The position numbers were made by a program, and so were the translations under genes. The notes below the pieces were generated by a model. The model saw only the letters and a program-made list of their open reading frames with translations. It was not told the origin of the DNA and made no database searches. 64,000 nucleotides of DNA, from the NCBI RefSeq assembly GCF_014203095.1, contig NZ_JACHIG010000001.1:1054001-1118000 (forward strand), in the 5' to 3' direction. Source of the DNA: Prosthecobacter vanneervenii. GTDB taxonomy: Bacteria > Verrucomicrobiota > Verrucomicrobiia > Verrucomicrobiales > Verrucomicrobiaceae. Below, one piece after another: positions 38,089 to 47,077 of the stretch (positions within the stretch are counted from its first letter, which is position 1; each line of letters starts with the position of its first letter).

Positions 38089-38790
38089 GTCTGGGGGTCG
38101 GATCGCACACGGATATATAACCAAGCATCAAAGGCTTAGTTTTAGGCAGCCGCACGCAGAACTACGAATCTGCCAAGGGCTAAGTAGCAGTCCAGCAGCA
38201 GGAAAGGCCAAGAAAAAAAAAGAGCCGTTATTGTGCTGTCCCTGCCTGCACTAGTCACACAAGGCCAATGCCTAAACCCTGTGGCGCTGAGCGCGAACGC
38301 TCTCACAGCCACTCCCTCAGAACCAAGCAGTTTTTGGTTTAGAGTGCGGAGTTTGGATGGTGATGATTTGGAATCGTACTGAAGCGAAGATAGACAGTTG
38401 CAAGCTGCCCGAAGGGCGAGTGCCCACGTGAGCCGCTGCCACCGGAAGTCCACAGGCTCTGTTCCCTCACCTGGCCGTCGGAAAGCGGTGGCTGCGATGC
38501 AGGCCTGCACCTGGCAACTTCGCGACCACGCCGAATGGGCCAGCATGCTCGCGGAGCGTCAAATTCAATGCGGCAGCGCGCTTTGCTGCGGCCTCGCTCC
38601 AGGTACGGCTGCATCAGGCGAAGTAATGACCCTAAACATAGCATGACCTACCATTTGATGATGAATCATGACAGGTTTGCAGCCTGACGAGCCGCTGAGA
38701 GCAAAAAAAGAACGCGACTGTACATCATGCAGCAGACAGGCTGATGACGAAGTGCTGCAGCAACCGGCGAAAGCGGCTGTTGCCGTTCTT
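38089..38790. other. Long intergenic region without a recognised gene
   Basis: About 700 bases upstream of the efflux operon. Open frames here are short, overlap each other on both strands and show no domain or codon character, so none is called. Base composition is mixed, with AT-rich spots near 38110 and 38640-38720. A small hairpin (AACCAA...TTGGTT) lies near 38328-38340. It may hold the efflux promoter, regulatory sites or an unrecognised RNA. Confidence 0.45.
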
Positions 38791-38960
38791 TAGACCTGTT
38801 CTCGAAAAGAATGTCCGATTGAACCGGCGAGCGCAGCGGCCCCAGTGGCAAGGCGGGAGCGCCGCCTGCTATTTAAAAATAACAGGCAAGCGACCAACGC
38901 AGCCACTGGGGCCGCTCCGCCGCTCGGGCAATGTGACAGGCTTTTCGAGAACTGGTCTAC
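38791..38960. repeat. ~170-bp long imperfect palindrome at the end of the ribosomal operon
   Basis: The two ends both read TAGACC(T/A)GTTCTCGAAAAG inward. Further matching blocks follow (ATTG; GCGGCCCCAGTGGC) up to a central AT-rich part (GCCTGCTATTT against AACAGGC). The whole unit could fold into a single hairpin of about 80 bp. The stop codon of map is part of the right end. It may be a MITE-like element that landed at the operon end, or a large terminator/RNA-stabilising hairpin. No transposase is nearby and I see no clear target duplication. Confidence 0.8.
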
Positions 38961-39793
38961 ATCCCCAGCTCGGAAACCGGACGCGGGGTGAGGTCGGCGA
39001 CGCCTTTGGGGAACATGCGACCACGGGCGGTGAGGATTTCGGGCTCGTCAGGGGTGACGAGAACGACATGCTCGTAGTGTGCGCTGGGCTTGCGGTCCAG
39101 GGTGATGACCGTCCACTTGTCCTCAAGCACACGGGTCTTGCCGGTACCGAGGTTGATCATGGGCTCGATGGCAAGCGTCATGCCTGCCTTGAGACGGGGG
39201 CGCTCGCCTTTTTTGCCATAGTTTGGCACCTGAGGCTCTTCGTGCAGCTTGCGGCCGACGCCGTGACCGACGAACTCGCGCACGACGCTGTAACCGTACT
39301 GCTTCACGTGGTGCTCCACGCTATGGCAGAGGTCTCCGAGCATCCAGCCGTCACGCGCGTATTTCACGGCATTGAGGAGGGATTCTTCGGTGGCGGCGAG
39401 GAGATGAAGCGTTTCCTGGGCGACATTGCCGACAGGAACGGTGAGGGCGTTGTCGCCCACCCAGCCATCGTAATGCACACCGACGTCGATCTTGACGACA
39501 TCGCCGTCCTGAATCACGCGAGGTCCACCGATGCCATGCACCACCTCTTCGTTGATGGAGATGCAGATGTTGCCAGGAAACTTGTCGCGACCGTAGCCCA
39601 GGAAGGCGCTGGTGGCACCGCAGGCTTTGATCTCTGCGGCGGCAAAGCGGTCGACCTCGGCCGTGGTGATGCCCACGGCGACCTGTGAGGCGGTTCTGAT
39701 GAGAACATCGCGCGCGACCTGGCAGGCTCTGCGGATGCCCTGCTGCTGCGCGCCGTGGCGGATGGGAATGCTTCCCGGTTTAAGAAAGGCCAT
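38957..39793 (-). CDS. map: Methionine aminopeptidase, type I
   Basis: The ATG at 39793 (MAFLKPGSIPIRHG) gives 278 residues. A GTG at 39814 overlapping the secY stop would add seven. It removes the initiator methionine of new proteins. The metal site is seen in order: histidine in EVVHGIGG, DVGVHYDGWVGDNA aspartates, GHGVGRKLHEEPQVPN histidine, the glutamate of LAIEPMIN, and a final glutamate near VLVTPDEPEIL. Placement behind secY is classical. It is the last gene of the run, and its stop codon lies in the palindrome. Confidence 0.96.
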   Translation of the reverse strand: MAFLKPGSIPIRHGAQQQGIRRACQVARDVLIRTASQVAVGITTAEVDRFAAAEIKACGATSAFLGYGRDKFPGNICISINEEVVHGIGGPRVIQDGDVVKIDVGVHYDGWVGDNALTVPVGNVAQETLHLLAATEESLLNAVKYARDGWMLGDLCHSVEHHVKQYGYSVVREFVGHGVGRKLHEEPQVPNYGKKGERPRLKAGMTLAIEPMINLGTGKTRVLEDKWTVITLDRKPSAHYEHVVLVTPDEPEILTARGRMFPKGVADLTPRPVSELGM

Positions 39794-39813
39794 GACGCGC
39801 TCGAGGTGGCTCA

Positions 39814-41316
39814 CTACTTGAGCATGAGTTTGTAAGCGACGCCGATGAGCACGATGGCAGCCAGGACGACCCAGAGGATGACGATGGTCTTGGAGTCCAT
39901 GGGGCGAACGCCCTGCTGCACACGGTCCACACGGCCACGGATGCGGCCCTTCTTGAGGAAGCCGTCATAGTGGCTCTGCAGCAGATGGGTTTCCACCTGG
40001 CGCATGACATCGAGCACGACGCCCACGAGGATCAGCAGGCTGGTGCCGCCGAAGAACTGCGCAGCGGAGCTGGAGATCTTCATGAGGGAGCTGACCATGC
40101 CAGGCATGACATACAGGCCGGTGAGGAAGATGGCGCCTGCAAAGGTGAGGCGGCTCATGGTGAAGTCGAGGAAGTCGGCGGTGGGCTTGCCAGGGCGGAT
40201 GCCCGGGATGTAGCCGCCGCTCTTCTTGAGGTCTTCAGAGATCTGCGTGGGCTGGAACATGGTGGCCACCCAGAAGTAGCTGAAGAAGAAGATCAGGAGG
40301 GAGGAGGCGACGTAGTACACCCAGCCGCTGCTCACGAAGAGGGCCATCTTCTGGATCCAGTTCACGTCCTTGAAGAGGGAGGCGAGAATGGTGGAGGGGA
40401 AAAGCAGGATAGCCTGGGCGAAGATGATGGGCATGACGCCGGAATAATTGATCTTCAGGGGAAGATACTGCGTCTGACCGCCATAGACCTTGCGGCCGAC
40501 GACGCGCTTGGCGTAGGTGATGGCGATGCGGCGCGTGGCCTGCGTGAGGGCGATGACACCTGCGATGACGAGGATCATGAAGCCCATGAGCAGCACGAGG
40601 GTGAAGGCACTGGAGGGGCTGGCCTTGACGCTGCCGACGAAGGTCTGCCACACCTGGATGAGGGCACCGGGAAGGTCGGAGACGATGTTGACGCAGATGA
40701 GGATGGAAACACCGTTGCCGATGCCGCGATCAGTGATCTGCTCGCCCAACCACATCATGAGCATGGTTCCGGCGGTGATGGTGATGACGCTGGTAAAGAG
40801 GAAGCCGTAGCCGTAGTTGGGCACGAGCGGGCGGCCGCCGAGTTTGTCGATGGCATCCTGCAGGCCTGCCATAAGGTAATTCTGCTGAGGATCTGCCAGA
40901 GACTGGGCGAGGAGCCAGGACTGGAACACGCAAAGCACGATGGTGGCGATGCGGGTGTACTGGGTGATCTTCTGACGGCCGCCTTCTTCACGGGCCATCT
41001 TGCTCAGAGGAGGCCACACAGCAGTGAGAAGCTGCAGCATGATGCTGGCGCTGATGTAGGGCATGATGCCAAGGGCGAAGATGGCGCAGTTTTGCAGGCC
41101 GCCGCCGCTGAAGATGTTGAGCAGAGCTGCCACCTGGGCGGCTCCGGAGGCGTTGTCTCCCGCCTTGTTTTCGATCCAGGCATTGAGCACCGTGGGATCG
41201 ACGCCCGGAAGCGTGATGGAGGCACCGATGCGGACGATGACAATCATCGCCAGGGTGAAGAGAATGCGCGAGCGAAGTTCGGGGACTTTGAAGCTGTTGG
41301 CAAAGGCAGAGATCAT
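39814..41316 (-). CDS. secY: Protein translocase subunit SecY with extra C-terminal helix
   Basis: A 500-residue protein forming the Sec channel. It has the N-terminal helix (SRILFTLAMIVIVRIG), plug region, the MPYISASIMLQL and GIGNGVSILI blocks, and ten core helices. The usual SecY end (QVETHLLQSHYDGFLKKG) is followed by about 45 more residues, including a strongly hydrophobic stretch (TIVILWVVLAAIVLIGV, around 476-495). The protein is longer than the typical ~440. The frame is continuous, and the extra segment lies before a normal stop. Confidence 0.95.
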   Translation of the reverse strand: MISAFANSFKVPELRSRILFTLAMIVIVRIGASITLPGVDPTVLNAWIENKAGDNASGAAQVAALLNIFSGGGLQNCAIFALGIMPYISASIMLQLLTAVWPPLSKMAREEGGRQKITQYTRIATIVLCVFQSWLLAQSLADPQQNYLMAGLQDAIDKLGGRPLVPNYGYGFLFTSVITITAGTMLMMWLGEQITDRGIGNGVSILICVNIVSDLPGALIQVWQTFVGSVKASPSSAFTLVLLMGFMILVIAGVIALTQATRRIAITYAKRVVGRKVYGGQTQYLPLKINYSGVMPIIFAQAILLFPSTILASLFKDVNWIQKMALFVSSGWVYYVASSLLIFFFSYFWVATMFQPTQISEDLKKSGGYIPGIRPGKPTADFLDFTMSRLTFAGAIFLTGLYVMPGMVSSLMKISSSAAQFFGGTSLLILVGVVLDVMRQVETHLLQSHYDGFLKKGRIRGRVDRVQQGVRPMDSKTIVILWVVLAAIVLIGVAYKLMLK

Positions 41317-41412
41317 GAGAGAATGGCTCTAAGCGAAGATGGGCCAGAATCCTGACAGCAGACGCTGCGGGGAAACCGGCCCATCAAAGAGGTTGGTTAA
41401 GGGGAGAAAAAA

Positions 41413-41853
41413 TCAGGCAGCGATGGAACCGCCGGCTTTTTCAATCTTTTCACGGGCGGAGGCACTGACTTTCGCGCCCTGGATGGTCAGCTTGCGGGAG
41501 AGATCTCCCGAGCCGAGGATCTTGATGATGTCGCAGGTGCGGGAGACGAGGCCGGCTTCACGAAGAGCGGCTTCGTTGATCACAGCGCCGTCGTCGAAGG
41601 CGTTGAGCTCACCGACATTCACGACTTCAATGGCGTCCTGGAAAAGGGCGTTGTTAAAGCCCTTCTTGGGGAGACGGCGGTGCATCGGCATCTGGCCACC
41701 TTCAAAGCCAGGGCGGATGCCACGGCCTGCACGGGCCATCTGGCCCTTGTGTCCCTTACAGGAGGTTTTGCCATGACCGGAGCTTTCGCCACAGCCAATG
41801 CGCTTGCGGCTCTTCTTGGCGCCGGGGCGGGGTTTGACGTCTTGGAGTTGCAT
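41413..41853 (-). CDS. rplO: 50S ribosomal protein L15
   Basis: 146 residues with the L15 N-terminal glycine/arginine-rich region (GCGESSGHGKTSCKGHKGQ, GFEGGQMP) and C-terminal KILGSGDLSRKLTIQGAKVS. It binds 23S rRNA late in 50S assembly. It follows rpsE directly: the gene for L30 usually found between them is missing. About 95 bases separate it from secY. Confidence 0.97.
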   Translation of the reverse strand: MQLQDVKPRPGAKKSRKRIGCGESSGHGKTSCKGHKGQMARAGRGIRPGFEGGQMPMHRRLPKKGFNNALFQDAIEVVNVGELNAFDDGAVINEAALREAGLVSRTCDIIKILGSGDLSRKLTIQGAKVSASAREKIEKAGGSIAA

Positions 41854-41881
41854 GAAAATGAAAAGAGGAAAAAGGATTCAA

Positions 41882-42487
41882 TCAGAGGGCCTTGCGCTCC
41901 TTGATCTCCTTGCCGCGGGAGCGGAGGATCTCATCTGCGGGGCGCAGGGCGGTGAGGGCGGCCAGCGTGGCACGCACGACGTTGGCGTGGTTGCTGGAGC
42001 CGAGGGACTTGCCGATGACGTCCTTGACGCCTGCGGCTTCAAGCACGGCGCGGGCACCACCACCGGCGATGATGCCGGTACCAGGGGCTGCGGGCTTGAG
42101 GAGGATGTGGCCGCCACCGTGGGCACCCGTCACTTCATGAGGGATGGTGCTGTCCTTGAGGACGACGGAGAACTGGTTCTTGCGGGAGGCTTCCGTTGCC
42201 TTTTTGATGGCGTCGGAAACTTCGTTGGCCTTGCCAAATCCGCAGCCAACCTTGCCCTTGGCGTCGCCGGAAACGACGAGCGCGCTGAAGCTGAAGCGAC
42301 GGCCGCCTTTGACGACCTTGGCGCAACGGTTGATGTGGACGACTTTTTCCACACCGTCCACTTCGCGAGGACCGCGGTCGTCACGACGGAAGGAAGAGAA
42401 AGTCTGCTGGGGCTGGGATGCGGGAACCTGGGCCTCTGCGGCGGCTTCCTTGGCCGCGCTCTCGATAGTTGCTGTTTCTTCGGACAT
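41882..42487 (-). CDS. rpsE: 30S ribosomal protein S5
   Basis: 201 residues. The core starts near residue 43 with [19 protein letters not shown] and continues to the [18 protein letters not shown] region, the standard S5 fold at the decoding site. An unusual N-terminal extension of about 40 residues (Ala/Glu/Gln-rich) precedes it. Part of the spc section of the run. Confidence 0.97.
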   Translation of the reverse strand: MSEETATIESAAKEAAAEAQVPASQPQQTFSSFRRDDRGPREVDGVEKVVHINRCAKVVKGGRRFSFSALVVSGDAKGKVGCGFGKANEVSDAIKKATEASRKNQFSVVLKDSTIPHEVTGAHGGGHILLKPAAPGTGIIAGGGARAVLEAAGVKDVIGKSLGSSNHANVVRATLAALTALRPADEILRSRGKEIKERKAL

Positions 42488-42507
42488 AGTAGGAGAGGTG
42501 CGGAGGA

Positions 42508-42864
42508 TTAGAATTTGAGACCTTTTTCACGGGCGGCGTCAGCCAGAGCCTTGACCTTGCCGTGGTAGATGAAGCCAGCGCGGTCGAAAACGACCTCGGT
42601 GACGTTCTTGGCGATGGCGCGCTCGGCGAGGAGTGCGCCCACCTTGGTGGCGTGTTCGATGTTCGCCTTGCCTGCTCCGTAGCCCTTCTCCTTGGTGGAG
42701 GCGGAAACGATGGTCTTCTGCGCAGCATCGTCGATGATCTGGGCGTAGACGTTCGTGTTGGAGAAGTAAACTGCGAGGCGGGGACGCTCGGCGGTGCCGC
42801 TGAGCTTGCGGCGGATGCGCTTGTGAATGCGAGCGCGGATTTCTTTGCGATTGGTAAGAGCCAT
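42508..42864 (-). CDS. rplR: 50S ribosomal protein L18
   Basis: 118 residues, normal length. It has the basic N-terminus ([18 protein letters not shown]) and the conserved [20 protein letters not shown] and [20 protein letters not shown]. It binds 5S rRNA with L5. It lies between rplF and rpsE as in most bacteria. Confidence 0.97.
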   Translation of the reverse strand: MALTNRKEIRARIHKRIRRKLSGTAERPRLAVYFSNTNVYAQIIDDAAQKTIVSASTKEKGYGAGKANIEHATKVGALLAERAIAKNVTEVVFDRAGFIYHGKVKALADAAREKGLKF

Positions 42865-42882
42865 GATGAGTATCCTCGAAGG

Positions 42883-43422
42883 TTATTTGACGGACTTGCC
42901 GGCTTTGCGGCGGATGTGTTCGCCTGCATAGCGCACGCCTTTGGCCTTGTAGGGCTCCGGCGGGTAGTAGGCGCGGATGTCTGCGGCAAGCTGGCCGACG
43001 ACCTGCTTGTCGATGCCTTCGATGGCGATCTTGGTGTTTTCAGTGACGGTCACCTTCACACCCTTTGGGATGGGATGGAGACGATCATGGGACTGGCCGA
43101 GCTGGAGATCAATGTTGGTCCCCTTCACCGCGGCACGGAAACCCACGCCGTGGATTTCGAGGTTGCGGGTGTAGCCCTGGCTGACGCCGATGAGCATGTT
43201 GCTGATGAGGCGCTGGGTGGTGCCGTGGAGGGCGCGCACCTTGCGGTCTTCAGACTCGCGGGTGACGTTGATGGTCTTGGCATCTGCGGCGACCTGAACG
43301 CCAGCAGGAAGGGTCCATGCGAGTTCGCCCTTGGGGCCTTTGACTTCGACGGAGCGGTCAGCGCCAAGCTTGATGGTGACCTTGTCCGGAATGTTGATGA
43401 TTTGTTTGCCTACGCGTGACAT
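42883..43422 (-). CDS. rplF: 50S ribosomal protein L6
   Basis: 179 residues, usual length. It starts MSRVGKQIINIPDKV and has the family signature near the end (YPPEPYKAKGVRYAGEHI). It lies near the factor-binding site of the 50S subunit. Confidence 0.97.
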   Translation of the reverse strand: MSRVGKQIINIPDKVTIKLGADRSVEVKGPKGELAWTLPAGVQVAADAKTINVTRESEDRKVRALHGTTQRLISNMLIGVSQGYTRNLEIHGVGFRAAVKGTNIDLQLGQSHDRLHPIPKGVKVTVTENTKIAIEGIDKQVVGQLAADIRAYYPPEPYKAKGVRYAGEHIRRKAGKSVK

Positions 43423-43445
43423 GAGAATTGCGACGGGTTGGAGGT

Positions 43446-43835
43446 TTACCAGACGGTGGCGAGGAGCTCACCGCCGACTTTGGCCTTGCGGGCCTTGGCA
43501 CCAGTCATGATGCCACGCGAGGTGGAAAGGATGGAGATGCCGAGGCCGCCGAGAACGCGGGGAATCTCGGTGCTGCCGACGTACTTGCGCAGACCGGGCT
43601 TGCTGACGCGGTCAAGGCTGCGAATCACGGAAGCCTTGTCCTGATACTTAAGCTTGAGCTTAAGGCGCGGATGGGCTGCGGAGGTGTCGGTCTCGTAGCT
43701 CCAGATGTAGCCTTCTTCCTGAAGGATGCGGGCGAGTTCAGCCTTCATCTTGGAGAAAGGGATGAACACCTGCTCCTGCTGGGCTGCGCAGGCGTTGCGG
43801 ATGCGGGTGAGAAAATCAGAAATCGGGTCGTTCAT
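43446..43835 (-). CDS. rpsH: 30S ribosomal protein S8
   Basis: 129 residues. It starts NDPISDFLTRIRNAC and ends with the S8 signature region (LGGLGISILSTSRGIMTG). It binds 16S helix 21 and in other bacteria represses the spc operon. It follows rplE directly: the usual rpsN gene for S14 is missing here. Confidence 0.97.
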   Translation of the reverse strand: MNDPISDFLTRIRNACAAQQEQVFIPFSKMKAELARILQEEGYIWSYETDTSAAHPRLKLKLKYQDKASVIRSLDRVSKPGLRKYVGSTEIPRVLGGLGISILSTSRGIMTGAKARKAKVGGELLATVW

Positions 43836-43862
43836 GACGCTGAGTGTGTCCTGGTGCGTGGG

Positions 43863-44447
43863 TTATGCGGCGGCTGCTTCAGCGCCTTCTTCCTTCTTCT
43901 GCGCGGTGCGTGTGCGGAAGGGCATGCCCAGTGCGCGCAGCATTTCACGTGCGTGATCGTCATTGTTGGTGCTGGTGACGAAGGTGATGTCAAAGCCCAG
44001 CGGACGCTTGATCTTGTCGAGTTCGATTTCAGGGAAGATCGACTGCTCGGAGACGCCAAGGGTGTAGTTGCCACGACCGTCAAAGGCACGGGGGGCGACA
44101 CCGCGGAAGTCACGGATGCGGGGGATGGCGGTGCGCACGAGACGCATCATGAAGTCATACATCTTGCCACCACGAAGGGTGACCTTGACGCCGACATTTT
44201 CACCCTGGCGGAGCTTGAAATTGGCGATGGCCTTCTTGCTCTTGGTGATGACGGGCTTCTGGCCGGTGATGAGGGTCACTTCATTCACGGCGTCTTCGAT
44301 CGCCTGCTTGCGCTCGCCCTGGCTGCCGATGGAGCAGTTGACGACGATTTTCTGCAGCTGGGGGACCTGATGGATATTGGCAAGACCGAGCTGGGATTTC
44401 AGCTCAGTGCGCTTCTGCTTATAGAGGGTTTGGAGTACGTGTTCCAT
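43863..44447 (-). CDS. rplE: 50S ribosomal protein L5
   Basis: 194 residues, beginning MEHVLQTLYKQKRTELKSQ, with the family motifs ITGQKPVITKSKKAIANFK and LRGGKMYDFMMRLV. It binds 5S rRNA. A short alanine/glutamate tail extends the usual C-terminus. A 93-base gap with a hairpin separates it from rplX, wider than most spacings in this run. Confidence 0.97.
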   Translation of the reverse strand: MEHVLQTLYKQKRTELKSQLGLANIHQVPQLQKIVVNCSIGSQGERKQAIEDAVNEVTLITGQKPVITKSKKAIANFKLRQGENVGVKVTLRGGKMYDFMMRLVRTAIPRIRDFRGVAPRAFDGRGNYTLGVSEQSIFPEIELDKIKRPLGFDITFVTSTNNDDHAREMLRALGMPFRTRTAQKKEEGAEAAAA

Positions 44448-44484
44448 GGTTCAGTTTTGGGCTGTGCCTCCTTTCCCTCGATGA

Positions 44485-44504
44485 CCGCACCAGGAGTGGT
44501 GCGG
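44485..44504 (-). promoter_or_regulatory. Hairpin in the gap between rplX and rplE
   Basis: A perfect 7-bp inverted repeat CCGCACC/GGTGCGG with a 6-base loop lies in the 93-base gap, between runs of G on the plus strand. No T run follows, so it is not a simple terminator. It could be an RNA processing or regulatory site within the operon. Confidence 0.4.
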
Positions 44505-44540
44505 CGATGGCGGGGGGGGAGACAAATGGGGGGGCGAGAC

Positions 44541-44825
44541 TTAGGCCTTGGCCTTCTTCTTCGCAACTTTCTTTTTTGCTTCTTTCGCGGGCGCTTCGAC
44601 GCGCTTCACGTTGGAAATGTGGATGGGGCCTTCTTTGTCCTGGAAACCACCAGCCTGATTCTGCTGGGTGGGCTTGACGGCCTTCTTGATCATACGCACG
44701 CCTTCGACGAGGACGCGGTTCTTGGCAGGCTGCACTTCGAGGACGACGCCCTGAGCACCTTTGGCGGCGCCGGAGATGACGACGACGTTATCGCCTTTTT
44801 TTACGTGGGTCTTGATACGGCTCAT
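44541..44825 (-). CDS. rplX: 50S ribosomal protein L24
   Basis: 94 residues with the KOW motif ([20 protein letters not shown]) and [16 protein letters not shown]. It starts 50S assembly. The end is lysine/alanine-rich ([11 protein letters not shown]). Five bases separate it from rplN. Confidence 0.96.
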   Translation of the reverse strand: MSRIKTHVKKGDNVVVISGAAKGAQGVVLEVQPAKNRVLVEGVRMIKKAVKPTQQNQAGGFQDKEGPIHISNVKRVEAPAKEAKKKVAKKKAKA

Positions 44826-44830
44826 GGGGA

Positions 44831-45199
44831 TTACAGCACTTCGGGTGCGAGGGAAACGATCTTCATGAAGTTCTTGTCGCGCAGCTCACGGGCCACAGGG
44901 CCAAAGATGCGGGTGCCGCGCGGGTTGTTGTCCTTGTCGATGATGACCATGGCATTGCGGTCAAAACGAAGGATGGATCCATCGCCACGGCGGATGGGGT
45001 GGGAGGTGCGGACGATAACGGCGCGCACGACTTCGCCCTTCTTCACGGCTGCGGTCGGGGTGGACTCGCGAACGTGGGCGGTGATGATGTCGCCGACATA
45101 GGCGAAGCGGGTGTTTTTCTTCCCGAGCACGCCAATCATTGTGGCCAGACGGGCGCCGGTGTTGTCAGCCACCGGGATAGAGGACTCCATTTGCAACAT
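44831..45199 (-). CDS. rplN: 50S ribosomal protein L14
   Basis: 122 residues, exact family length. It begins [18 protein letters not shown] and contains the signature [18 protein letters not shown] good Shine-Dalgarno (AGGAG) precedes the ATG. It lies at the interface to S-subunit helix 14. Confidence 0.98.
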   Translation of the reverse strand: MLQMESSIPVADNTGARLATMIGVLGKKNTRFAYVGDIITAHVRESTPTAAVKKGEVVRAVIVRTSHPIRRGDGSILRFDRNAMVIIDKDNNPRGTRIFGPVARELRDKNFMKIVSLAPEVL

Positions 45200-45239
45200 A
45201 AGCTGTGTCTCCTGTAAGTTAAGGTTTCAGAGTGAGGGA

Positions 45240-45524
45240 CTAGTGCTTCTGCACTTCCACGAGTTCCCAGCGCTTCAGCTTGGAAAGCGGGCGGGTTTCG
45301 GCGATGAGGACCTTGTCCCCGATCTTGGCCTGGCCGTTTTCGTCGTGGGCGTAGAACTTGGAGGTCTTGCGCACGATCTTCTTGAAGATCGGGTGCGGAA
45401 CGCGGCGTTCGACTTTCACGACGATGGTCTTCGTCATTTTGTCGGACACCACGACGCCGACGCGCGTTTTGCGCACGGGTGTTTTGTCGGTGGCTGCAGG
45501 GGCTGCTGCGTTGGTCTCGCTCAT
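45240..45524 (-). CDS. rpsQ: 30S ribosomal protein S17
   Basis: 94 residues. The core ([39 protein letters not shown]) is normal. An extra N-terminal stretch of about 20 residues, rich in alanine and threonine, precedes it. A primary 16S rRNA binding protein. Confidence 0.96.
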   Translation of the reverse strand: MSETNAAAPAATDKTPVRKTRVGVVVSDKMTKTIVVKVERRVPHPIFKKIVRKTSKFYAHDENGQAKIGDKVLIAETRPLSKLKRWELVEVQKH

Positions 45525-45558
45525 GATATAAAAATGCTTCAGTGGTTAGGGACCGTGA

Positions 45559-45777
45559 TCAGGCGGCCTTCTTGGCGGCCGCGGCACGGGCGCGCTCGTT
45601 GATGATGGTTTCGATCCGGGCGATTTCGCGACGGATGTGGGTGAGGCGGGCCGGGTTTTCGAGCTGGCCACCACCGGCGCTCTGCTGCACGCGGAGGTTC
45701 AGGGCCTCCTGCTTGAGCTCACGACGACGGGCGGAGAGCTCTTCCACAGATGATTCACGGAGTTCTTTGATCTTCAT
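45559..45777 (-). CDS. rpmC: 50S ribosomal protein L29
   Basis: 72 residues, helical hairpin, with KIKELRESSVEELSARRREL and LTHIRREIARIETIINE. It lies near the tunnel exit of the 50S subunit. An alanine/lysine end closes it. Confidence 0.96.
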   Translation of the reverse strand: MKIKELRESSVEELSARRRELKQEALNLRVQQSAGGGQLENPARLTHIRREIARIETIINERARAAAAKKAA

Positions 45778-45795
45778 AGAGTCAGTACGCGTTGA

Positions 45796-46218
45796 TTATT
45801 TATGCAGGCTTTCGCGGCTGACGAAGCGGCAGCGGATGCCGAGCTTCGTTGCTGCCAGACGGCAGGCCTCGCGGGCGGTGGCTTCGTTCACACCGGAGAT
45901 TTCGAAGAGCATGTGGCCGGGGAGGACCACGGCGACCCAGAATTCCGGGGAGCCCTTACCTTTACCCATTCGGACTTCCGGCGGGCGCTGGGTGACAGGC
46001 TTGTGCGGGAAGATGCGGCAGAAGACCTTGCCTTTACGCTTGAGGAAGCGGGTGATGGCGACACGGCAGGCTTCGATGTGGATGTTTTTCACCCAGCCGC
46101 GCTCAAGGGTCTGGAGACCGAAGTCACCAAAGTCCAACTTGTTGCCGCTGGTGGCGTTGCCGCCGCGATTGCCGCGCTGCGATTTGCGATATTTTACTCT
46201 GCTTGGAAGAAGGGCCAT
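45796..46218 (-). CDS. rplP: 50S ribosomal protein L16
   Basis: 140 residues, standard length. It contains MALLPSRVKYRKSQRG at the start and VRMGKGKGSPEFWVAVV in the middle. It stabilises the tRNA sites of the 50S subunit. Confidence 0.97.
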   Translation of the reverse strand: MALLPSRVKYRKSQRGNRGGNATSGNKLDFGDFGLQTLERGWVKNIHIEACRVAITRFLKRKGKVFCRIFPHKPVTQRPPEVRMGKGKGSPEFWVAVVLPGHMLFEISGVNEATAREACRLAATKLGIRCRFVSRESLHK

Positions 46219-46264
46219 AAATCTCGGTCCGGAGGAAAGGGTTTAGTTCAGGAAAGAAGGCGTG

Positions 46265-47044
46265 TTATGCCTGGGCTGCAGGAGCGGGGGCGGGAGCACC
46301 ACCACCCTGGCCACCACGGCCACGGTCACCACCACGGGGGCCGGGGCCACCAGGACGGCGGTCACCACGGTCGTCACGACGCGGGCGGCGCTCGCCGGAG
46401 GGGCGGGAAACGCCTTCAGGGGCGTTGCCACGGTTCATCCAGCACTTGACGCCGATGATGCCGTAAACGGTGCGAGCTTCGGCGAAGCCATAGTCGATCG
46501 GGATACGAAGGGTCTGAAGAGGCACCTTGCCCTGGCGGTACCACTCGGCGCGGGCGATGTCAGCACCACCGAGACGGCCGGCGCAGCGGAGACGGATGCC
46601 GTCGGCACCCATGTCCATGGCGGTCTGCACGGAGCGCTTCATGGCGCGGCGGAAGGAGATACGGCGCTCAAGCTGCACGGCCACGGCTTCTGCGACGAGC
46701 TGGGCGTCGAGCTCAGGCTGCTTGATTTCGAAGATGTCGATCTTCACCTGCTTGCCACCGCACATCTCGGAGACCTTCTGGCTCATGACGTCGATTTCCT
46801 GTCCCTTGCGGCCGATGACGAGGCCGGGGCGGGCGGTGTGAAGCGTGACGCGGACCTGGTTCCAAGCACGCTCGATCACGATTTTGGAGATGGCGGCCTG
46901 CATGAGCTTTTCCTTGAGGTAGGCACGGATGGCGAGGTCGCTGTGAAGCGAGTCTGCATATTCCTTTTCAGGTGCGTACCACTTGGAGCGCCAGTCTTTG
47001 CTGACTGCGAGGCGGAAGCCGATCGGATTTACTTTCTGTCCCAT
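46265..47044 (-). CDS. rpsC: 30S ribosomal protein S3
   Basis: 259 residues. It starts MGQKVNPIGFRLAVSKDW, and the KH domain contains LVIGRKGQEIDVMSQK. The C-terminal domain includes RMGADGIRL-type and RIPIDYGFAEARTVYG blocks. After the normal end comes a tail of about 45 residues rich in Arg, Gly, Asp and Pro. It forms the mRNA entry site. Confidence 0.97.
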   Translation of the reverse strand: MGQKVNPIGFRLAVSKDWRSKWYAPEKEYADSLHSDLAIRAYLKEKLMQAAISKIVIERAWNQVRVTLHTARPGLVIGRKGQEIDVMSQKVSEMCGGKQVKIDIFEIKQPELDAQLVAEAVAVQLERRISFRRAMKRSVQTAMDMGADGIRLRCAGRLGGADIARAEWYRQGKVPLQTLRIPIDYGFAEARTVYGIIGVKCWMNRGNAPEGVSRPSGERRPRRDDRGDRRPGGPGPRGGDRGRGGQGGGAPAPAPAAQA

Positions 47045-47077
47045 AAAGTGAAGAGGTGCGGTTCGGTGGCGTTGCGG

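Noticed and set aside
38142..38546. 134-codon minus-strand frame in the long intergenic region
   Set aside because: It overlaps several other short frames, has no recognisable domain and no upstream ribosome site.
43428..45101. 557-codon plus-strand open frame
   Set aside because: Covers several ribosomal protein genes in antisense; the composition is that of a shadow.
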